Of a DNA stretch of 64,000 nt, positions 24,504 to 35,111 are shown one piece after another. Source of the DNA: Deinococcus murrayi DSM 11303 (GTDB lineage Bacteria; Deinococcota; Deinococci; Deinococcales; Deinococcaceae). The position numbers and the translations under genes are program-made. The stretch is taken from positions 201,452 through 265,451 of the forward strand of contig NZ_AXWT01000001.1 of the NCBI RefSeq assembly GCF_000482805.1. The letters are read 5' to 3'. Below the pieces are notes generated by a model, which was not told the origin of the DNA, made no database searches, and saw only the letters and a program-made list of their open reading frames with translations. Position 1 is the first letter of the stretch; every line of letters begins with the position of its first letter.

Positions 24504-24525
24504 CGGCCAGCTTCCAGCCGCCAGC
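24504..24525. repeat. Dispersed repeat unit abutting the mnmE stop
   Basis: CGGCCAGCTTCCAGCCGCCAGC begins at the base after the TAG stop. It differs at only 2 of 22 positions from the unit that directly follows the hisD stop (36315-36336, opposite strand). A CCCCCC/GGGGGG hairpin follows at about 24531-24547. Confidence 0.65.
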
Positions 24526-24583
24526 AAAAACCCCCCTCTCTGGGGGGAAAGGGGCGCTCCAAAGCAGCGGGGTGAGGGGCCTT

Positions 24584-24841
24584 TTAGCCCTCCGACGTAT
24601 CTTCCGAGGTCTCGTCGCCGGGAATCGTGCTCGCGGGGTCGCTGGCAATCATGCTGCCCGCCGAGGCGACGTCCTGCTTGTCGAGGCCGCGCTCCTGGTA
24701 CTCGTCGGCGAGTTTGGCTTCGGCGCGGGCGTCCTGGAGGGCGTCGCGGTGCTCGTCGGTGCGGCCCATGAACTGGAGGTCCACGTTGGTGATTTCACCC
24801 TCGGTCTGGGGCACGTCGTTGGTGTGGTCACGGTCCGTCAT
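24584..24841 (-). CDS. Small acidic hydrophilic protein of unknown function
   Basis: An 85-residue protein rich in Asp, Glu and Thr with no hydrophobic segment, probably partly disordered. It contains DLQFMGRTDEHRDALQDARA and a Ser/Thr/Asp-rich end. It is plausible as a real gene because a TAGCGT -10 box (24848-24853) lies 6 nt before the ATG. The general look resembles small stress-related hydrophilins, but no family is recognised. Confidence 0.6.
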   Translation of the reverse strand: MTDRDHTNDVPQTEGEITNVDLQFMGRTDEHRDALQDARAEAKLADEYQERGLDKQDVASAGSMIASDPASTIPGDETSEDTSEG

Positions 24842-24913
24842 GACCCCACGCTAGCAGGGCACGCCGGGGGCGCGGGCTGAGGCTCCCTTTAACGATTAAC
24901 GATAGGTTCGGGT

Positions 24914-26044
24914 TCAGGCCCCCAGCCGCAGCACGCTCTGGTTGCCGCGCAGCACAAACACCAGCACGCCCACCTCCGCCAGGATTCCGGCGCGGCGCTC
25001 CAGCTCGCGCACGGTATCGGGGGCACCGACCCACTGGCGGCGGGGGTTCTCGCCGGGTTCGAGGTAGAAGCCCTCCGGAATGGCGACGATGGCCACCCGG
25101 CTGGCGCTGGCCCGCGCCCGCATGGCCTCCTCGACGAGGGTGGGGGGGGCTTTTTGGGTGAGGACCATCAGGTTGCCCCCGGCGCGGATGGGCGGGATGA
25201 CGAGGGGCGTGCCCACCACGCGGGGGTCTTGCGGCTCCAGCCGGGCGAGCACCCGCAGGGCGGCCCGCAGCGCCTCCGGGGTGCGCCCGCTGGGAGTCGC
25301 GCCCGCCGGGGTCGCCACGCTGACGGGGAGGTCGAGGGCGAGGGCCTCCTGAATCAGGCTGCTCGCCAGCCGCACAGCGCTGTTCACGAAGACGTCGGTG
25401 CCGGAGGTGTCCACAAAGACGGTCAGGCTGCTCGCGGCGGTGCGCTCCAGCTCGCGGACCGTCAGTGCGCCGCTGCGGGCCGAGAGCCGCCAGTGCACCC
25501 GCCCCGGCGGGTCGCCGGAGACGTAGGGCCGCGCTCCGCGCAGGCTGATGGGGTCCTCCAAGCCCAGCGTGCGCGAGAGTTGGCCCTCGCTGAGAAGAGG
25601 CCGCAGCAGGTCGGGGAGCACCAGCCCGTGCGTGCCGGGGTACACCTCGATGGTGGCGGGCACGTTCAGCGGCACCGAGCGCCAGAAGAGGCCCAACGGG
25701 TCGGCCCAGCGCAGGGTGCCGCCTGCCCAGGCGTACTCGCCCCGGCGGTTGAGCAGCAGCGAGCCGTCGAGTTCGGTCACGGTGTGGCCCAGCGTCAGCC
25801 CGCCCGCCGTAAGCACCTCGCTGGAGACCACCGAGAGGGGGGTGGGGTCCTCCACGATGACCCGCAGGGGCCGCCGGGTGTCTATCTCGATGCGGACCCG
25901 GTAAGGCACGCGGGTGCCCTCGAAGCCCTGCCCCGGCACCTCGCGGCTGAGGCGCACCGCAGGCGGCTTGCGCCCCAGGAACCATGCCAGCGCCACGCCG
26001 AGGAGCAGCGCGGCGAGAACCAGCCCCAGCGCCGCGAGGTTCAG
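24914..26044 (-). CDS. DUF58 domain protein, membrane-anchored
   Basis: DUF58 proteins pair with MoxR ATPases and DUF4129/transglutaminase membrane proteins. The conserved block RGARPYVSGDPPGRVHWRLSAR and a vWA-like VDTSGTDVFV are present. With the first canonical start (GTG 25996) the N-terminal helix would be cut. Sixteen more hydrophobic codons (LNLAALGLVLAALLLG) lead back to a CTG at 26044 that overlaps the moxR stop as CTGA, mirroring the ATGA overlaps upstream. I therefore infer a CTG start, giving 376 aa and a complete helix; GTG 25996 remains the conservative choice. Confidence 0.82.
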   Translation of the reverse strand: MNLAALGLVLAALLLGVALAWFLGRKPPAVRLSREVPGQGFEGTRVPYRVRIEIDTRRPLRVIVEDPTPLSVVSSEVLTAGGLTLGHTVTELDGSLLLNRRGEYAWAGGTLRWADPLGLFWRSVPLNVPATIEVYPGTHGLVLPDLLRPLLSEGQLSRTLGLEDPISLRGARPYVSGDPPGRVHWRLSARSGALTVRELERTAASSLTVFVDTSGTDVFVNSAVRLASSLIQEALALDLPVSVATPAGATPSGRTPEALRAALRVLARLEPQDPRVVGTPLVIPPIRAGGNLMVLTQKAPPTLVEEAMRARASASRVAIVAIPEGFYLEPGENPRRQWVGAPDTVRELERRAGILAEVGVLVFVLRGNQSVLRLGA

Positions 26045-27039
26045 AGCGCCCCCGCTGCCTGGGCCGGGTCAGCCGGGACGGGTTCGGCCCGCAGGATGTC
26101 CCCGACCACGCTCTCCGGGGGCGTGCCCGCCAGCCGCGCCTCGATGCGCAGGCTGAGGCGGTGCGCGAGGACCGCTGGGGCCGCCGCCTTGATGTCATCG
26201 GGAACCACAAAGGCCCGCCCGTCGAGCGCCGCGAGCGCCTGAGCCACCCCTTGCAGGGCGAGGCTGGCGCGGGGGCCGCCCCCCAGCGCGACCTGGGGGT
26301 GGTTGCGGGTCCGGGCCGTCAGGGCCGCCGCATAGCGCCGCAGCTCGTCCGAAACACGCACGGCCTTCACCGCCGCCCGCGCCGCGAGGAGGTCTTGCGG
26401 CCCGGCGACCGGCCCCAGCGTGTCGATGGGGTGCGCCCCCTGGAGGCGGCCCAGCATCTGCACCTCTTCGTCGAGCGAGGGGTAACCCACCGACAGCTTG
26501 AGGAGGAAGCGGTCGAGTTGCGCTTCGGGGAGGCGGTAGGTGCCCTCGTGCTCGGCCGGGTTCTGGGTGGCGATGACGACAAAGGGCTGCGGCAGGCGGT
26601 GGGTCACGCCCGACTCGGTGACCTGCCCTTCCCCCATCGCTTCGAGCAGCGCCGACTGGGTCTTGGGGGTGGCGCGGTTGATTTCGTCGGCGAGCAGCAG
26701 CCCGGTGAAAATCGGGCCGGGCACGAACTCGAATGCCCCGGTCGCCGGGCGGTACACGCTGACCCCGGTCACGTCGCTGGGCAGCAGGTCGGGCGTGAAC
26801 TGCACCCGCCGGAAGGTCAGGCCCAGACTGGCGGCGAGGGCACGGGCCAGCATCGTCTTGCCGGTGCCGGGGGCGTCTTCGAGGAGGATGTGCCCCCCGG
26901 TCAGGATTCCGGCGAGGGTCAGGCGGGTGACCCCCTCCTTGCCCACCAGGACGCGGGCCACGTTGTCTCCCACGGCGCGGGCAAAGCGCTCTACGGCGGC
27001 GAGGTCGGCGGGCGGGGTGGGCGTCTCTGCGTGGGTCAT
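26041..27039 (-). CDS. MoxR-family AAA+ ATPase
   Basis: A 332-residue AAA+ ATPase of the MoxR type, thought to act as a chaperone maturing or assembling partner proteins at the membrane. Walker A is DAPGTGKTMLA, Walker B is GLLLADEINRATPKTQ, sensor 1 is VIATQNPAEHEGTY, and LPEAQLDRFL is conserved. It overlaps the upstream DUF4129 gene by ATGA and the downstream DUF58 gene by 4 nt, so all three are translationally coupled. Confidence 0.93.
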   Translation of the reverse strand: MTHAETPTPPADLAAVERFARAVGDNVARVLVGKEGVTRLTLAGILTGGHILLEDAPGTGKTMLARALAASLGLTFRRVQFTPDLLPSDVTGVSVYRPATGAFEFVPGPIFTGLLLADEINRATPKTQSALLEAMGEGQVTESGVTHRLPQPFVVIATQNPAEHEGTYRLPEAQLDRFLLKLSVGYPSLDEEVQMLGRLQGAHPIDTLGPVAGPQDLLAARAAVKAVRVSDELRRYAAALTARTRNHPQVALGGGPRASLALQGVAQALAALDGRAFVVPDDIKAAAPAVLAHRLSLRIEARLAGTPPESVVGDILRAEPVPADPAQAAGAL

Positions 27040-28550
27040 GGAGTCTCCTGGGGGGATGAGTCGGGGGTGTCGGGGAGGGTCGGCGGGCGGTACTCGGCGC
27101 TGAGGGCGGCGATGTCACGGGCGGCTTCCTCAGCGCGGTCGGCGTCCTCGTCGGTCACCCGGCCCCCGTAGCGCACCGGGGCATAGGCGGCCACCAGCGT
27201 GCCCAGCGGGGCGGCGAGGTCGGGAAGGTTCAGGCTGGCCCGCGCCGCGTGTTCGGCGGGCGTCTCGGCGGGGCCGCGCCCCAGCCCGCAGCGCTCCAGC
27301 GCCGCCTGCGCCGAGCGGTAGGCCAGCCGCACTCGGTGCAGGGCCTCGGCGTGGGGGGCGGAGACGGCCTCGGCGGTGGGGAGCGCGACCGGGAGGTCGT
27401 CCCCTACCGGGCGGCGCAGCCTCCAGGCGAAGATGAGGATGACGGCGGTCAGCAGCAGCGAGGCCAGAAACGCGAGGCGGTTAAACCAGCTCGCGAAGGC
27501 CAACGCCCACCACGGTGAGGCCTCTTCTAGAGTGCCTCCCTCCGCGCCTCCCACCCCCCCCTCTCCCGCCGGGGCTGGGGCCGTGCTCGGCCCGCCCGAA
27601 CCGCCCGCGCTCAGGCCGTAGAACAGCAGCAGGGCCCCCAGCAGGAGCATCCCGGCGACCGCCGCGACCTCCCACCAGTGAAAGCGGCGCGGCCCATCCA
27701 CAACCCGTTTGGGCAGCCGCCACAGCAGGAAGACCACCGACATCAGCAGCAGCATGCCGCCCAGCAGCACCAGGTCAGCTCCCGGAAGCTGCACGCCCGC
27801 CGCCGTCGCCTCCGGAGAGAGGGGGGCGGGGGCGCGGCCCGTGGCCCCCTCGCCCTCGCCGGACGGGAACTCGCTCTGCCGCTGCGGGGCCGCGTCCGGC
27901 TGCGACGCCGCCGCGCCGGGAGCGGCCCGCACCGTTTCCGTCTGCCGGGCAGGCCCCAGCGCCAGCGTGCCCAGCGCGAGCGCCCCGGCGAGCACGCCGC
28001 CGACCAGCGCGGCATTCCACACGGCGCGGCCCGACCCCGTCAGGCGGCGGGCGGGGCGTTCCTCGCGCCCGGTAGACCCCAGGGCGCACAGCAACAGGGC
28101 CAGCAGCCCCAGTCCCAGCCCCGCTGGGAGGCCGAACACCGGACTGGGAGCGAGGCCCAGCACTCCCGGCAGCAGCAGCAGCGCGAGCCACGCGACCCCG
28201 GCGGGTCGGCCCACCTCCAGCAGGTTGAGGCCGATGTGGATGACCGCTGCCGCCCCCACCACCGGCAGGAAGAGGGCGGCAAACGACAGAATCGCCGCGA
28301 GCGCATTCTCGCCCCCCAACTGGACTTCGGCCAGCAGGGGCAGCACGGTGACTCCCGCCGCCGCCAGCAGCAGCGGCACCCGCACGACCTCGGCGGCCTG
28401 GTCGCGGCGAATCAGCAGCAGCACCCCGAAAAAGGCCAGCACCCCCCACCACGGCAGCCAGGAGGCGGCCACGAAGGGTGCGGCGAGCAGCAGCCAGGAG
28501 CGGTCAGCACGCAGGGGCCGCCGTTCGGGAGGAGCAGGCAGGGTCGTCAT
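27036..28550 (-). CDS. DUF4129 multi-pass membrane protein (copy 2)
   Basis: A 504-residue protein. The first half has six to seven hydrophobic helices in pairs (SWLLLAAPFVAASWLPWWGVLAFFGVLLL). It continues with an extracytoplasmic Pro/Ala/Gly-rich region and further helices, then a cytoplasmic DUF4129 domain at the C-terminus (about 400-470, ETPAEHAARASLNLPDL). It is a paralogue of the upstream gene with the same order of parts. Proteins at this position usually carry a transglutaminase-like domain between the membrane part and DUF4129; none with a Cys-His-Asp set is visible here. Confidence 0.78.
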   Translation of the reverse strand: MTTLPAPPERRPLRADRSWLLLAAPFVAASWLPWWGVLAFFGVLLLIRRDQAAEVVRVPLLLAAAGVTVLPLLAEVQLGGENALAAILSFAALFLPVVGAAAVIHIGLNLLEVGRPAGVAWLALLLLPGVLGLAPSPVFGLPAGLGLGLLALLLCALGSTGREERPARRLTGSGRAVWNAALVGGVLAGALALGTLALGPARQTETVRAAPGAAASQPDAAPQRQSEFPSGEGEGATGRAPAPLSPEATAAGVQLPGADLVLLGGMLLLMSVVFLLWRLPKRVVDGPRRFHWWEVAAVAGMLLLGALLLFYGLSAGGSGGPSTAPAPAGEGGVGGAEGGTLEEASPWWALAFASWFNRLAFLASLLLTAVILIFAWRLRRPVGDDLPVALPTAEAVSAPHAEALHRVRLAYRSAQAALERCGLGRGPAETPAEHAARASLNLPDLAAPLGTLVAAYAPVRYGGRVTDEDADRAEEAARDIAALSAEYRPPTLPDTPDSSPQETP

Positions 28551-28560
28551 GTGAGGAGCC

Positions 28561-30060
28561 TCAGCCTAGCGCGGAACCCGCCGCGCCGGGTGCAGACGTG
28601 GGGCGGGCAAGCCGGGCCAGCGTGCGGGCGGCCCCCTCGGCCCGCTCCGCGCCCTCCTCGGACGAGGAGAGGCCGTAACGGACGGGCGTATAGGCGGCGA
28701 GCAGGTCGCTCAGCGCCCCGGCCAGGTCGGGCCGCGCCGCCGACACCCGCGCCGCGTGCTCGGCGGGCGTCTCGTCCGGGGCGCGGCCCAGGCCCGCCCG
28801 CGTCAGCGCGGCCAGCGCCGAGCGGTAGGTCCGCCGGACCCGGTGCAGGGCGGTGGCGTCTTCCAGGGTGGGGGCAAGCAGAGGGGCCGGGGCATCCTCC
28901 TCCGGGCGGGCCGGGCGGTTCAGCCGCCACCCCGCCCAGGCGAGCAGGACGGCGGCCAGCAGCAGCAGCACGAAGGCCACGTCGTTGAAGCGGTTGAGCC
29001 AGCCCTGGCCCTGGGTGGGAAGGACGCTGCTGTTCCCGCCCCCAGTCAGGAGGCCCTTCTCGCCCTCCACGCCCAGCTTGGCGTAGCCCCCGGACGGCTC
29101 CAGCGACCGGGGGTCCCCGGAGAGGCTGCCCAGCACCAGCAGGCCCCCCGCGAGCAGCACCCCCGCCAGCGCCGCGACCTCCCACCACGCGGGGCGGCCC
29201 CCTCCCTTGCGGCGCTCCCGCGAGCGCCACAGCAGCCACGCGAACGCCAGCAGCACCAGCAGCCCGCCCACAAAGGCCCGGTTGTTGTCAAACTGGCTCG
29301 GCGCGGGCGGGGCGTAGCCGTGGGTGGGGTTCTCACCCAGGCCCTGCGGATAGCGGCGCTCGCCATTCGAACCGAGAGGGCGATTCAGGGCGTACACGTC
29401 CCCCCACTGCCCGCCAATCAGGGCACGCACTGCGCTCAGGCCGCCCCGGCGTTCCGCCTCCGTGCCCCCCGGTACCCCCGGCAGCGGCAGGCTCAGCGCC
29501 GCGAGCAGCACCCCGGCCCCCGCCCCGGCCACCAGCAGCCAGCGCCGCGCCGCACCGCCCCTGCCCAGGGGCCGCAGCGCCCGGTCTTCGGGTCCCGGTG
29601 CTCCCGCCAGCGCCAGCAGCCACCCGAACGCACCGAGGCCCAGCCCCAGGGCGAGCGGCAGGCCACCCCCCAACCCCGCTCCCAGCAGCAGGAGCAGTCC
29701 CAGCAGGGCGGCTCCCAGCGGGCGGCGACCCGACTCCAGGGCCCACAGGCCGCTGGACAGGAGCACTGCCCCCAGCAGCAGCGGCAGCGCGGCGCGGGCC
29801 GCCGCCACACTTTCGGGGAGGGTGGACGCCGCGAGCAGGCCGGGCACGCCCCCCAGCCCCGCCAGCAGGAGGAGCAGCGGCAGCCGCGCCCCCGCCGCCG
29901 GACGCCCCGCCCGCGTGAAGGCCAGCACGCCCGCCGCGCCCACCCCCCACCACAGCGGCCACCACGCCAGCCCCACCAGGGGCGCGGCGAGCAGCAGCCA
30001 CGAGCGGGCGCGGGAGGACGCGGGGGCAGGCGGGCGGGCAGACTTGGCAGTCAGGGTCAT
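28561..30060 (-). CDS. DUF4129 multi-pass membrane protein (copy 1)
   Basis: A 499-residue protein with the same plan as the next gene: SWLLLAAPLVGLAWWPLWWG at the start, several helix pairs, a variable loop with NPTHGYAPPAPSQFDNN, another helix (LVLLAFAWLLW), and a C-terminal DUF4129 domain (DETPAEHAARVSAARPDL, AYTPVRYG). The shared ends and 10-nt spacing indicate tandem duplication. It heads the DUF4129-DUF4129-MoxR-DUF58 operon, divergent from purM. No transglutaminase core is visible. Confidence 0.78.
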   Translation of the reverse strand: MTLTAKSARPPAPASSRARSWLLLAAPLVGLAWWPLWWGVGAAGVLAFTRAGRPAAGARLPLLLLLAGLGGVPGLLAASTLPESVAAARAALPLLLGAVLLSSGLWALESGRRPLGAALLGLLLLLGAGLGGGLPLALGLGLGAFGWLLALAGAPGPEDRALRPLGRGGAARRWLLVAGAGAGVLLAALSLPLPGVPGGTEAERRGGLSAVRALIGGQWGDVYALNRPLGSNGERRYPQGLGENPTHGYAPPAPSQFDNNRAFVGGLLVLLAFAWLLWRSRERRKGGGRPAWWEVAALAGVLLAGGLLVLGSLSGDPRSLEPSGGYAKLGVEGEKGLLTGGGNSSVLPTQGQGWLNRFNDVAFVLLLLAAVLLAWAGWRLNRPARPEEDAPAPLLAPTLEDATALHRVRRTYRSALAALTRAGLGRAPDETPAEHAARVSAARPDLAGALSDLLAAYTPVRYGLSSSEEGAERAEGAARTLARLARPTSAPGAAGSALG

Positions 30061-30209
30061 GGGGGCCTCCGGGGACGCAGACGGAAGGATGGGTCTGCCT
30101 CAGGGTACGCGAGGCACCCCGCGGACGTTGCGGCGGAGGGGAGGGCGGCGGTCCTTCCGGTATGCTGCCTGCTGAGCAGCCCCGGCCTGGGGCCACACCT
30201 GGGAGGAGC

Positions 30210-31286
30210 ATGACGCAAGCTGATACGGACGCGGTTTCCGCCTACGAGCGGGCAGGCGTGAACATCGACGCGGGGCACCGCACGGTCGCCCTGATGAAAG
30301 AAGCGGTCGCCCGCACCCATACCCCCCACGTGCTGGGCGGGCTGGGGGGCTTCGGGGGCCTTTTTCGGGCCGCTTTCGGGGAGATGGCTGACCCCATCTT
30401 GGTCGCGTCCACCGATGGGGTGGGCACCAAGACGCGGGTGGCCGTTCGCACCGGGCGGGTGGAGGGCCTGGGGGCCGACATCGTTCACCACTGCGTGAAT
30501 GACATCCTGGTGCAGGGCGCGCAGCCCCTCTTTTTCCTCGATTACGTGGCGACCTCGCGCCTGATTCCGGAACAGGTCGCGGCGGTCGTAACGGGGGCGG
30601 CGCGGGCATGCGAGGCCCTCGGCGTGGCCCTGTTGGGCGGCGAAACCGCCGAGATGCCCGGCGTCTACGTGGAGGGCGAACTCGACCTGGTGGGCACCAT
30701 CGTGGGGGTCGTGGACCGTTCCCGCCTCATTGACGGGTCGCGCATCGGGGCGGGCGATACGGTCATCGCCCTCCCCAGCAGCGGGCTACACACCAACGGC
30801 TACAGCCTCGCCCGGATGGCCCTGGACGAGCTGGACTGGCGGGAAGCGCGGGAAGACCTGGGCGGCGAGCGGCTCGAAGACCTGCTCACCGTGCCCCACC
30901 GGGCCTACCTCGGAGCGTTTGACGCGCTCACCAGAGCGGGGGTGGACGTGCGCGGCATGGCCCACATCACCGGGGGCGGGCTGGTGGACAATCCGCCGCG
31001 GGTGTTTCCACCGGGGCTGGGGATGTGGGTGGACACCGGGTCTTGGAGGGTGCCGCCCCTCTTCGAACTCATCGTGCGCCGGGCCGGGATGGCGCGCGCG
31101 GAGGCGTTCCGGGCGCTCAACATGGGCGTGGGCTTCCTCTTTATCGTGCCCGCCGCCGAGCGGGAAGCGGCCCTCACGGCCCTGCGGGAGGCGGGTGAGT
31201 CGCCCTGGGTGATAGGCGAGATGGTGCCCGGCGCGGGCGTCACGCTGAGCGGGCTGGCGGGGCCGGACGGAGCCGAACCCCGATGA
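30210..31286 (+). CDS. purM: Phosphoribosylformylglycinamidine cyclo-ligase (AIR synthetase)
   Basis: Closes the imidazole ring in purine synthesis (FGAM to AIR, using ATP). The 358-residue product begins SAYERAGVNIDAGHR and has the family motifs ASTDGVGTKTRVA, HHCVNDILVQGA, LLGGETAEMPG and HTNGYSLAR. The start at ATG 30210 has GGGAGGA 3 nt upstream. A TATGCT -10 box (30161-30166) gives a leader near 37 nt. It overlaps the following phosphatase gene by ATGA. Confidence 0.97.
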   Translation: MTQADTDAVSAYERAGVNIDAGHRTVALMKEAVARTHTPHVLGGLGGFGGLFRAAFGEMADPILVASTDGVGTKTRVAVRTGRVEGLGADIVHHCVNDILVQGAQPLFFLDYVATSRLIPEQVAAVVTGAARACEALGVALLGGETAEMPGVYVEGELDLVGTIVGVVDRSRLIDGSRIGAGDTVIALPSSGLHTNGYSLARMALDELDWREAREDLGGERLEDLLTVPHRAYLGAFDALTRAGVDVRGMAHITGGGLVDNPPRVFPPGLGMWVDTGSWRVPPLFELIVRRAGMARAEAFRALNMGVGFLFIVPAAEREAALTALREAGESPWVIGEMVPGAGVTLSGLAGPDGAEPR

Positions 31287-31993
31287 GGTACCGTGCTCCC
31301 ACCGGGTTTCGGCTGCCCGACCGCCGCACCGCGACCGAGTTTTGGGTGGTCCGGCACGGCGAGAGCACCTGGAACGCGGACGGGCGCTATCAGGGCCAGA
31401 CCGACGTGCCCCTCAGTCACGTCGGTATCCTGCAAGCGGCGGCGCTGGCCGAGCGCCTCACCGGGCAGCATTTTGACGCGGTCTACACCAGCGACCTCGC
31501 CCGCGCCTCACAGACGGCGGAGGTGGTCGCCGAGCGCCTGGCGGGGCCGCCTGCGGTGCAGGCCGAACCGGGGCTACGCGAGATTGACGTGGGCGAACTC
31601 GGTGGGCTGGTCGTGACCGACATCGAGCGGCGGCACCCGCAGTACCTGCGCGACCTGCAAGCCGACCCCTGGGGCACCCGGCGGCCCGGCGGCGAGAGCA
31701 TGGCCGACCTCTTCGCCCGCTGCGGCGAAACCTTCGAGCGGCTGCGGGTGCGGCACGCGGGGGGGCGGGTCCTTGTCTTTACCCACGGCGGCGTCGTGCG
31801 GGTGGCGGTGGGGCTGGCGTTGGGGGGCGTGCCGAGCCACGCCTGGGCACGCCTGAGCGTGACGAATACTTCCATTACCCGCGTCCTGCTGGGCGAGGAA
31901 GGCGGCACCCTGCTGGGCTTTAATGACGACGCGCACCTCGAAGACCTCATCCAAGCGACCGAGGCCGACGACGTGCTCGGACAAGCCCCGTAG
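31283..31993 (+). CDS. Histidine phosphatase (phosphoglycerate-mutase-like)
   Basis: A 236-residue member of the histidine phosphatase superfamily. The phosphohistidine motif is VVRHGEST (His25), the acid/base region is GLREIDVGELGG, and the second His lies in VFTHGGVVRVA. Family members include cofactor-dependent mutases, alpha-ribazole phosphatase and broad phosphatases. With no cobalamin genes nearby, the substrate is left open. It is coupled to purM by a 4-nt overlap. Confidence 0.88.
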   Translation: MRYRAPTGFRLPDRRTATEFWVVRHGESTWNADGRYQGQTDVPLSHVGILQAAALAERLTGQHFDAVYTSDLARASQTAEVVAERLAGPPAVQAEPGLREIDVGELGGLVVTDIERRHPQYLRDLQADPWGTRRPGGESMADLFARCGETFERLRVRHAGGRVLVFTHGGVVRVAVGLALGGVPSHAWARLSVTNTSITRVLLGEEGGTLLGFNDDAHLEDLIQATEADDVLGQAP

Positions 31994-32026
31994 GGGCCGA
32001 GCTGGGAGCGCTAGCCTAGGGGCCAC

Positions 32027-32076
32027 ATGCACCAGCCTCCTTGCCCCAGCGTCTGGCCTCCCACGGGGGTGACCCC

Positions 32077-32080
<4 letters not shown>
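32027..32080 (+). CDS. Possible 17-codon leaderless upstream ORF
   Basis: TAGCCT (32012-32017) lies 9 nt before an ATG at 32027 that opens a 17-codon frame (MHQPPCPSVWPPTGVTP). Its stop overlaps the TTG start of meaB as TTGA. This could be a leader peptide coupling translation to meaB, or the ATG may be chance. The peptide has no recognised function. Confidence 0.3.
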
Positions 32081-33888
<1,808 letters not shown>

Positions 33889-33898
33889 GCTGACCGCC

Positions 33899-34426
33899 AT
33901 GCGTGCCCGCACCCTGGCCCCCTGGCTCTTCGGCTTCCTCGTGGTGCAGCGCCTGCTGGAGTTGCGCCTGGCCCGCGCCAACGAGCGCTGGGCGCGGGAG
34001 CGGGGCGCGGTCGAGCATGGCCGCGAGCATTATCCCCTCTTTTTCCTGCTGCACCCCGCTTGGATGCTGGGCTTGCTGTGGGAGGGCCGCCGCGCCCGGA
34101 GCGGGGTCAACCCGGCGGCGCTGGGGCTGTTCGTGCTGGCTCAACCGCTGCGCTCCTGGGTTATCCGGACACTGGGCCGTTATTGGAATACCCGCATCCT
34201 GATTGTGCCGGGGGGAGAGCGGGTGACCGGGGGACCGTTCCGGTACGTGCGGCATCCCAACTATGCGGTCGTGGCGCTGGAAATCGCCGCCGGGCCGCTG
34301 GCGGTGGGGGCGTGGCGCACGGCGCTGGCGGGCACCCTGCTCAATGCTGCTCTCTTGCTGCTGGTGCGCCTCCCCGCCGAGGAGCGGGCGCTGCGGGCCT
34401 ACCAGGACACCCCTCCCCAGGGGTGA
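33899..34426 (+). CDS. Isoprenylcysteine carboxyl methyltransferase-family membrane protein
   Basis: A 175-residue, four- to five-helix membrane protein. The S-adenosylmethionine-binding signature GGPFRYVRHPNYAVVALE is that of the ICMT/PEMT-type family. In bacteria such proteins methylate lipids or alkylpyrones; the substrate is not evident here. Its TAAGCT -10 box (33886-33891) overlaps the meaB stop codon and lies 7 nt before ATG 33899, so a leaderless promoter is embedded at the end of meaB. Confidence 0.82.
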   Translation: MRARTLAPWLFGFLVVQRLLELRLARANERWARERGAVEHGREHYPLFFLLHPAWMLGLLWEGRRARSGVNPAALGLFVLAQPLRSWVIRTLGRYWNTRILIVPGGERVTGGPFRYVRHPNYAVVALEIAAGPLAVGAWRTALAGTLLNAALLLLVRLPAEERALRAYQDTPPQG

Positions 34427-34445
34427 GGTCCCCGCCGCACCGCCT

Positions 34446-34955
34446 TCAGGACGCTCGGCGCAACCGGGGCGGCAACCGCTGCTCGAACTTCAGGCCCGCC
34501 GGGGTGTCCGCGAGGGCCACGGCGCTCAGGACCCGAACCCCTTGCAGCTCCAGCCGAGTGCGGCCCCGCGCATTCGTGCGCTCGACGGCGACGGCGACCG
34601 CCCGCACCCGCAGGTTGGCCGCTTCGGCGCGCAGCAGCGCCTCCAACTCGGCCAGCCCGTCGGTCAGGTGCTGGGTAACCAGCACGGCGTCCCCCAGTAC
34701 GGGGCCGCCCGCCCGCTCTGGAAGGCGGCCAGCTGGCCCCAGCTCCAGCACGCTCAGGCCCCGCAAGCGCCCCAACGCCTGCGCGAGCGTCTCGGCACCG
34801 GGCAGTGCCAGCGCCGCCTCCAGTTCGGGCAGGTCGCGGGCAAACACTTCGGCCACCTCGGTCCAAGCACGCGGGGACAGGGCCGCGAGCTGGCGGACCA
34901 GTCCTTCCTCCGACGGCAGGGCCGCAGCCACGGCGGAACGCAGGGCGAGGGTCAT
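34446..34955 (-). CDS. Hypothetical protein
   Basis: A 169-residue, Leu/Ala/Arg-rich soluble protein: helical to about residue 110, then beta-rich (VRAVAVAVERTNARGRTRLEL). No family is recognised. Support for the gene comes from TACTCT (34961-34966), a -10 box 5 nt before the ATG, and from codon bias. It is convergent with the methyltransferase gene and divergent from the MFS gene. Confidence 0.6.
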   Translation of the reverse strand: MTLALRSAVAAALPSEEGLVRQLAALSPRAWTEVAEVFARDLPELEAALALPGAETLAQALGRLRGLSVLELGPAGRLPERAGGPVLGDAVLVTQHLTDGLAELEALLRAEAANLRVRAVAVAVERTNARGRTRLELQGVRVLSAVALADTPAGLKFEQRLPPRLRRAS

Positions 34956-35019
34956 GGGTCAGAGTAATCTGTGAAGCATCCCACAGACCGTGCAAGCCGC
35001 CGCACTCTGCCCCCCGTGG

Positions 35020-35040
35020 CCTTGAGCGTCCCTTGAGCGT
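35020..35040. repeat. Direct repeat CCTTGAGCGT upstream of the MFS gene
   Basis: CCTTGAGCGT occurs at 35020-35029 and 35031-35040, an 11-bp period close to one helical turn. It lies in the 156-bp gap between two divergent genes, so it could be a regulator site. Confidence 0.35.
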
Positions 35041-35111
35041 TGGCGGGGACTGTCCGGCTGCGCCCACCCCCGGCGTGCGGGACGGCCCCGCGTAGGCGTA
35101 GCGTGTCGCCC

